From Hetaerina americana (Eukaryota; Arthropoda; Insecta; Odonata; Calopterygidae): a stretch of 64,000 nt of DNA. Where the stretch lies: assembly GCA_022747635.1 (NCBI GenBank), contig JAKTNV010000168.1, forward strand, positions 272,501 through 336,500, read 5' to 3'. A program made the position numbers and the translations under genes. Position 1 is the stretch's first letter, and each line of letters begins with the position of its first letter. Below, piece by piece: positions 59,990-64,000 of this stretch. The notes under the pieces were generated by a model. The model saw nothing but the letters and a program-made list of their open reading frames with translations, had not been told where the DNA came from and did not search any database.

Positions 59990-60936
59990 GTAGCCATCTC
60001 TTCCTTGGTCTACCTCTTCTTCTGACCCCTTCCATCTTGCTATTAAGTATCAGTTAGGGCATTCTGTCATTTTCCATGCTTTCTACATGGCCCAACCATG
60101 CCAGCCACGGTGACTTGGCAAATTTAACTATGTCCTTCCCTTCTAGTAGTTCATTTATCTCCATGTTTATTTTAATTCTCCATCTCTCTCCTTCTCTAAT
60201 TGAGCCATAGATTCTCCCAGTGATTTTTCTTTCCAATTTTCTTGGGGTTTCTTCATCCTGCCATGTCCATGTCTCAGCTCCGTAAGTTACAACGGGTCTA
60301 GTATGCAATCAATAGATCTTTAGTTTTGTATTCCTTGATAGTAACATTGACATGAGGAGTTTGACGTTTGCAAAATATGCCTTGTTACCTTCCATTACCC
60401 TTGCATTGATCTCCGTGGATATCTTATTTTTATTGTCAAGTCGGACTGCTAGATAGGTTAGCTCCTTGAAACCCTCTAACTCATAATTCCCAATTATTAT
60501 ATTTTGCAGGTCCCGCTTGTTCTGAGAAGCTGACATTTTCAAGTATTTGGTCTTCTCCTCACTAACCTTCAGCCCCACTTCTTCACCAGTGTTTTCTAAA
60601 ATGTTAAACATTTCTTTCGGGCCATTCACATTTCGTGTAATTAGTGCTATATTGTCTGCATATGTGAATCCTTGCTGGGATTTATGTACAATGGTCCCTC
60701 TTGAATTCAATTCTTTCATTGTATTATGTAGGGCCAGGCTCAATGACATGGCTGAGAGAGCATCTCCTTGTCTTACCCCTGAGGTCATATTAAATACTCA
60801 ACTTGCTCTACTCCCAATGAAGGTTTTACATTGTGATTCTGAAATGTCAATTGAACCAGTCTAATCAGGAATATCATAACCTCTCAACACAGGTAACATC
60901 TCTTTTTTTCCACGCTGTCGAAAGCTTGTTGAGATG
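59990..60936 (-). pseudogene. RTE-type RT C-terminal half, interrupted by a PLE
   Basis: From 60936 on the minus strand: QAFDSVEKKEMLPVLRGYDI (motif A side), then MTSGVRQGDALSAMSLSLAL, GFTYADNIALI (catalytic region reads YADN), VGLKVSEEKTKYL, and after a stop PVVTYGAETWTWQDEETPRK and SPWLAWLGHVESMENDRMP. This matches non-LTR RTs of the RTE-type group with a WLGHVxRM ending. The catalytic second aspartate is N. A PLE begins directly beside the QAFDS motif. Confidence 0.8.
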
Positions 60937-60984
60937 AAATGAAATAATTGACTTTGTAATTCGATGCACTTTATTTTAAAAACA

Positions 60985-61016
60985 CAACCCAGGTTTCAAG
61001 GTTGAATGTCATCATC
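60985..61016 (-). ncRNA. Hammerhead-like motif, PLE 3' end
   Basis: The minus strand reads CTGATGA, T, GAC, ATTCAAC, CTT, GAAAC, then CTGGGTTGTG. The core CTGATGA and GAAA are present, but stem II (GAC/CTT) is weakened and the cleavage-site region has T for C relative to the inverted copy, so this copy is probably inactive. Confidence 0.5.
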
Positions 61017-61199
61017 AGGTGGTCCTCATAGAAGCAAACTTGGTAGATATACCATCTGATCAAGGGAAGGGAGGGTTGGTCAGAGCGGGAAGGTGGAGGG
61101 GTAAAAAGGTTACAATGTAGCCGGGAAGAAAAGAGAATTAAATCTTTCGGTGTCCATCGTTGACTTGGAAGGGTGGTAGGTAGGTCTAGGAGTGGGGAG

Positions 61200-61500
61200 G
61201 GAGTGGGAGGGATACAAAGTTCCATTGAAAGGTTCATCTTTGCAACGGACACATTTCAAACTTTCCAACTGCTCCGAAGCATCATGCCTCTGACCTTTAT
61301 TTTCAAAATAAATAATTTTAGTCGCAAAGTCACTTTAATGGTCACTTTCGATGAGGTGCTTTGCAAAGAGGGATGTTATGTTCTTACTTTTGAAACATGA
61401 TAGGTGTTCTTGAATTCTCTCTTTAAATTTCAGTCCTATTTGCCCAATATACTTTGTGTTACACTCTGAGCACTTTAACCACACACTCCACTCCTCTCGT
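61200..61500 (-). pseudogene. PLE GIY-YIG endonuclease domain
   Basis: The minus strand encodes KCSECNTKYIGQIGLKFKER, IQEHLSCFKSKNITSLFAKH and LIESDH, then a stop, SDFATKIIYF and DASEQLESLKCV. CxxCNxxYIGQ(T)G is the PLE form of GIY-YIG, followed by the conserved R and H residues. One in-frame stop separates it from the C-terminal tail. Confidence 0.78.
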
Positions 61501-61684
61501 TTTTGGGGACCTTGTCTTTAGTTTGAGAGGTGAGGTTCTTAAGGCATGAACCACAGTAAAAGGCACATTTAATTTTTTCTCTAGGAAAACATTTAATAAT
61601 GGGATCTTTTAAATGTTCGGGGTTGTAAATGTGGCATAGGACCTTTTTTGTAAGTTCATTCCGGTAAAGTTTTTTAAATAGATC

Positions 61685-62580
61685 TTATGAATACCCATAG
61701 TTTACTGCTAATGTTTTAAATACATTAGGTTCCTGATTTATATTTAACATAGATATAGGGATAACGGTTAAACAGTGGATCATTGCATGAAATGCCGAAA
61801 GCTTTTGGGCAAAGCAATGCCTTGAAGAGAAATGAATAGATTGGTCCGTATACATTTCGGTCTTAAAAATAGAATACTGTAACCCGTCTTTGTCTTTAGA
61901 AATGGATGAGTCGAGGAAATTCAGGGAACCTTTTTCCTCTTTTTCACACGTGAATTGTACATTAGAATTGACCGAATTTAAATGTGCTAGAAACTGATCT
62001 AGTTGCATTGCGGAATCTGTCCACACACAGAAGACATCGTCTACATATCTAAACCAACGAAATACATTATTACTGAGAGGGTGAGCTGAGGAGAACAAAT
62101 ATTTTCAACATTGTCCCTATAAATGCCGGCCAGGAGTGGGGACTAGGGCAAGCCCATGGCTAAACCATTGGGTTGTTGGAAATAGGTCCCATTAAAAATG
62201 AAATAATTTTGGGAAACACACGTCTTAAGTAATACACAAAGTTCACTTATAACTGGCACTGGGATGGATTTCCGGATGAGGAAGTCTTCGGCAAGGTTCA
62301 CCACTTCCATGGGTGGCACGTTGGTGAAAAGGTTGCGTACATCGAAGGAAACAAGCATGCACTTTTTCTGGATGACCTTTTTCATAAGTTTGTTGACAAG
62401 GTCCAAGGAATGCACTACACCATATTCCGTGGAAAATTTGGAAACCTCCCTGAAGAGTACATTAAGCCTTTTCGCTAGTATGTGGTTGGGAGCGGACATA
62501 TTTGATACTACAGGCCTGATCGGAATCCCATTTTTGTGAACATTAGGTAGCCCGAAAAACCGTGGTGCTGAGGGATTCTG
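61685..62580 (-). pseudogene. PLE reverse transcriptase domain
   Basis: From 62580: SAPRFFGLPNVHKNGIPIRP, VVSNMSAPNH, KCMLVSFDVRNLFTNVPPME (motif A), GTYFQQPNGLAMGLP; then a TAG at about 62142 and a frame change; FRWFRYVDDVFCVW (catalytic YVDD) and KEEKGSLNFLDSSISKDKDG. The order and the FDV...LFTNVP and FLD motifs identify a PLE RT. One stop and one frameshift, otherwise well preserved. Confidence 0.85.
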
Positions 62581-62823
62581 TTAGAAATTTAAAAATGAGA
62601 AATTTTGAAATGTGTCCGTTGAAAAGATGATCTTGCCAACGAAATTTTGTATCCCTCCGACTCCCCACTCCTAGACCTACCACTCTTCTAAATCAAAAAT
62701 GTAATTCTCTTTTCTTCCCAGGTACATTGTAACCTTTTTACCCCTCCAAACTCCCTCTCTGACCAACCCCCCCTCCTATGATCAGAAGGTATATATAGCC
62801 AGCCTGCTTCTATGAGGACCACC

Positions 62824-62858
62824 TGATGATGACATTCAACGTCGAAACCTGGGTCGTG
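62824..62858 (+). ncRNA. Hammerhead-like motif, inverted PLE end
   Basis: The + strand reads CTGATGA, T, GAC, ATTCAAC, GTC, GAAAC, CTGG, GTC. Stem II would be GAC/GTC with one bulged T, stem III the minimal AC/GT around CTGG, and cleavage after GTC as in type I hammerheads. Minimal stem III is known for PLE ribozymes. Stem I and self-cleavage cannot be judged here. Confidence 0.55.
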
Positions 62859-62984
62859 TTTTTAAATAAAGTGAGTGGAATTACAAAGTCAATTATTTCA
62901 TCACATTTCAATATCATATGCAAATTCCACGAAGTTACGCCTGAGACAACACATTTTTTTAATGTATATAATATTGCTAGTAGA

Positions 62985-63185
62985 GATAAAATCAGAACCG
63001 ATTTCAGGTCATTGTTCAGGTATACATGCCACCGAGCATGTATATAGAAGTTGATAGGATATACAATCAGTTAGATGACACAATGGCGTATATACCTGCA
63101 GGGAAACATTTGATATTGATGGAGGATTGGAATGCATTGGACGGTAGGCGAAGGAAAGATGGGAGATTAAGGATTACGGGTTTGA
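62985..63185 (+). pseudogene. RTE-like endonuclease fragment
   Basis: DNA match to 43640-43870 of the RTE-like family: AGTAGAGATAAAA-CAGAACCGA, GGTATACATGCCACCGAGCA, GATAGGATATACAATCAGTTAG, GATTGGAATGCA and GGCGAAGGAAAGATGG. It retains the GDWN-type block as EDWNA, with small deletions shifting the frame. Confidence 0.75.
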
Positions 63186-63499
63186 AATGACCATGGGTCA
63201 TTTCATGGCCCCCAAAGGGGTCACCAGGAATCGAAACCGTCAACCAGCTCCTAGCTACACTCACACAAGGAGGTGATTTCCCTTCCTGATAAACCAAACG
63301 GCTGCTTACTGAAAGAATTGCACCCTGAACCCCTTTGCACCCTAACCCTACCCCCCTTACATGGTGTGTGTGAATTTCAGTGGTCGCAGAGGGCGTGGGT
63401 GTACGTACAATTGAGGCGCCCTAGCCTCCACCTCCGTCAAGCCAACCTCCAGGCAGATTACTGCGGCGGGCATTGAGAGAGGGAGTTGGGCTACCCAAA
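63186..63499. other. Unrecognised short stretch
   Basis: Begins with a small inverted pair (AAATGACC/GGTCATTT, 63187-63204) and includes CCCTTTGCACCCTAACCC. Not assigned. Confidence 0.4.
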
Positions 63500-63723
63500 G
63501 CGTGAAACCATCACTTACTGGCCGCCCCACTGGGGTCAGACGCCATTGCAGCCGCTTCACTGAGGAACAGACGCTGCGTGGACTACCTTTCGTCTGGCTC
63601 CTAACTTTCGACCTATCTGGCATGGGTGACCCTACAAGGAGCAATAATTATTACTCCTGCCAGCACAGCTCTAGGGGTCATCAGAACGCACAAGCCCTTC
63701 CACCACGTCAAGGTTGTAGTCCG

Positions 63724-63764
<41 letters not shown>

Positions 63765-64000
63765 TTATATATATATATATATAAATATAATATATATATA
63801 TATATATATATACACATACATACACACATATACGTATATATTTATACATACCAATACACTAGTATAATTACATATCAATTGTTTAAGCCGGAATTGACGC
63901 ATAGCGACAATTCAAGGTATTCATTTGCAGAATAGAACATTATTTTTTAAAAGGTTAAACAGCTTTTTCTTGAAAACAGGTACTTTTGTTTCATATTTGA
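63500..64000 (-). repeat. Inverted near-identical copy of 42614-43147
   Basis: Reverse complement of the junction formed by the Jockey/CR1-like 3' end, the TA tract and the RTE-like 5' leader. The leader segments (63510-63725 against 42917-43140) differ at only about one position by eye; the TA tract differs in length. The copy continues past the window edge. Because it spans two unrelated elements plus their junction, it is a duplication of the locus rather than independent insertions. Confidence 0.9.

Larger units (their letters stand above)
60938..62903 (-). mobile_element. Penelope-like element with inverted copy of its 3' end
   Basis: Minus-strand PLE: RT (62580-61685), GIY-YIG (about 61500-61200), 3' UTR and a hammerhead-like end (61016-60985), finishing near 60938. 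An inverted copy of about 300 bp of the 3' end (60938-61263) lies upstream at 62603-62903, so the element is bounded by long inverted repeats. It is 5'-truncated near 62580. Confidence 0.85.

Overview
The window is repeat-dominated nuclear DNA from an arthropod, most likely an insect. I infer this from an R1-clade non-LTR retrotransposon, several Penelope-like elements (PLEs), Helitron and mariner relics, tRNA-headed SINEs and long microsatellites. I found no convincing single-copy host gene. The only long intact reading frame is the R1-clade ORF2 at 4474-7449. Every other coding trace is a broken transposable element.

Layout. 1-4314 is a graded AC-rich minisatellite. A 5'-truncated R1-type element with an intact endonuclease/reverse transcriptase (4322-7659) sits in it, and on the far side the repeat continues in the opposite orientation (GT-rich, to about 8500). 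8.5-9.6 kb has a PLE scrap and two tRNA-headed SINEs. 9.6-13.9 kb is AT-rich with nothing recognised. 14.3-16.85 kb holds a head-to-head pair of hammerhead-like PLE ends, an RTE-like element broken into opposing pieces, a PLE GIY-YIG relic with inverted termini and a SINE. 17.1-18.7 kb is a Helitron/Pif1 helicase pseudogene. 18.7-29.8 kb is mostly unrecognised DNA with a CTCF-like site, a possible solo LTR, a duplicated double-hairpin repeat, an old RTE-like fragment and a mariner N-terminal fragment. 29.8-37.6 kb has an inverted G-rich repeat, CR1-like relics, mariner relics and SINEs.

37.7-46.3 kb is the densest part: two copies of one RTE-like family (37.7-40.5 and 42.9-46.3 kb), a foldback element with a tRNA-like core, and a Jockey/CR1-like relic. 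46.6-55.1 kb adds two more tRNA-like foldbacks, further RTE-type relics, and a 761-bp foldback with 210-bp arms and TA flanks. 57.2-64.0 kb has two more PLE relics, an RTE-type relic that one of them interrupts, and an inverted near-identical copy of 42.6-43.15 kb at the window edge.

Two themes stand out. First, PLE ends carry hammerhead-ribozyme-like motifs whose stem II covaries between loci, and PLE 3' ends are repeatedly duplicated in inverted orientation. Second, three separate loci show a tRNA-like (SINE-type) sequence between terminal inverted repeats, which looks like a small foldback family. All assignments rest on motif recognition by eye; no database search was run.
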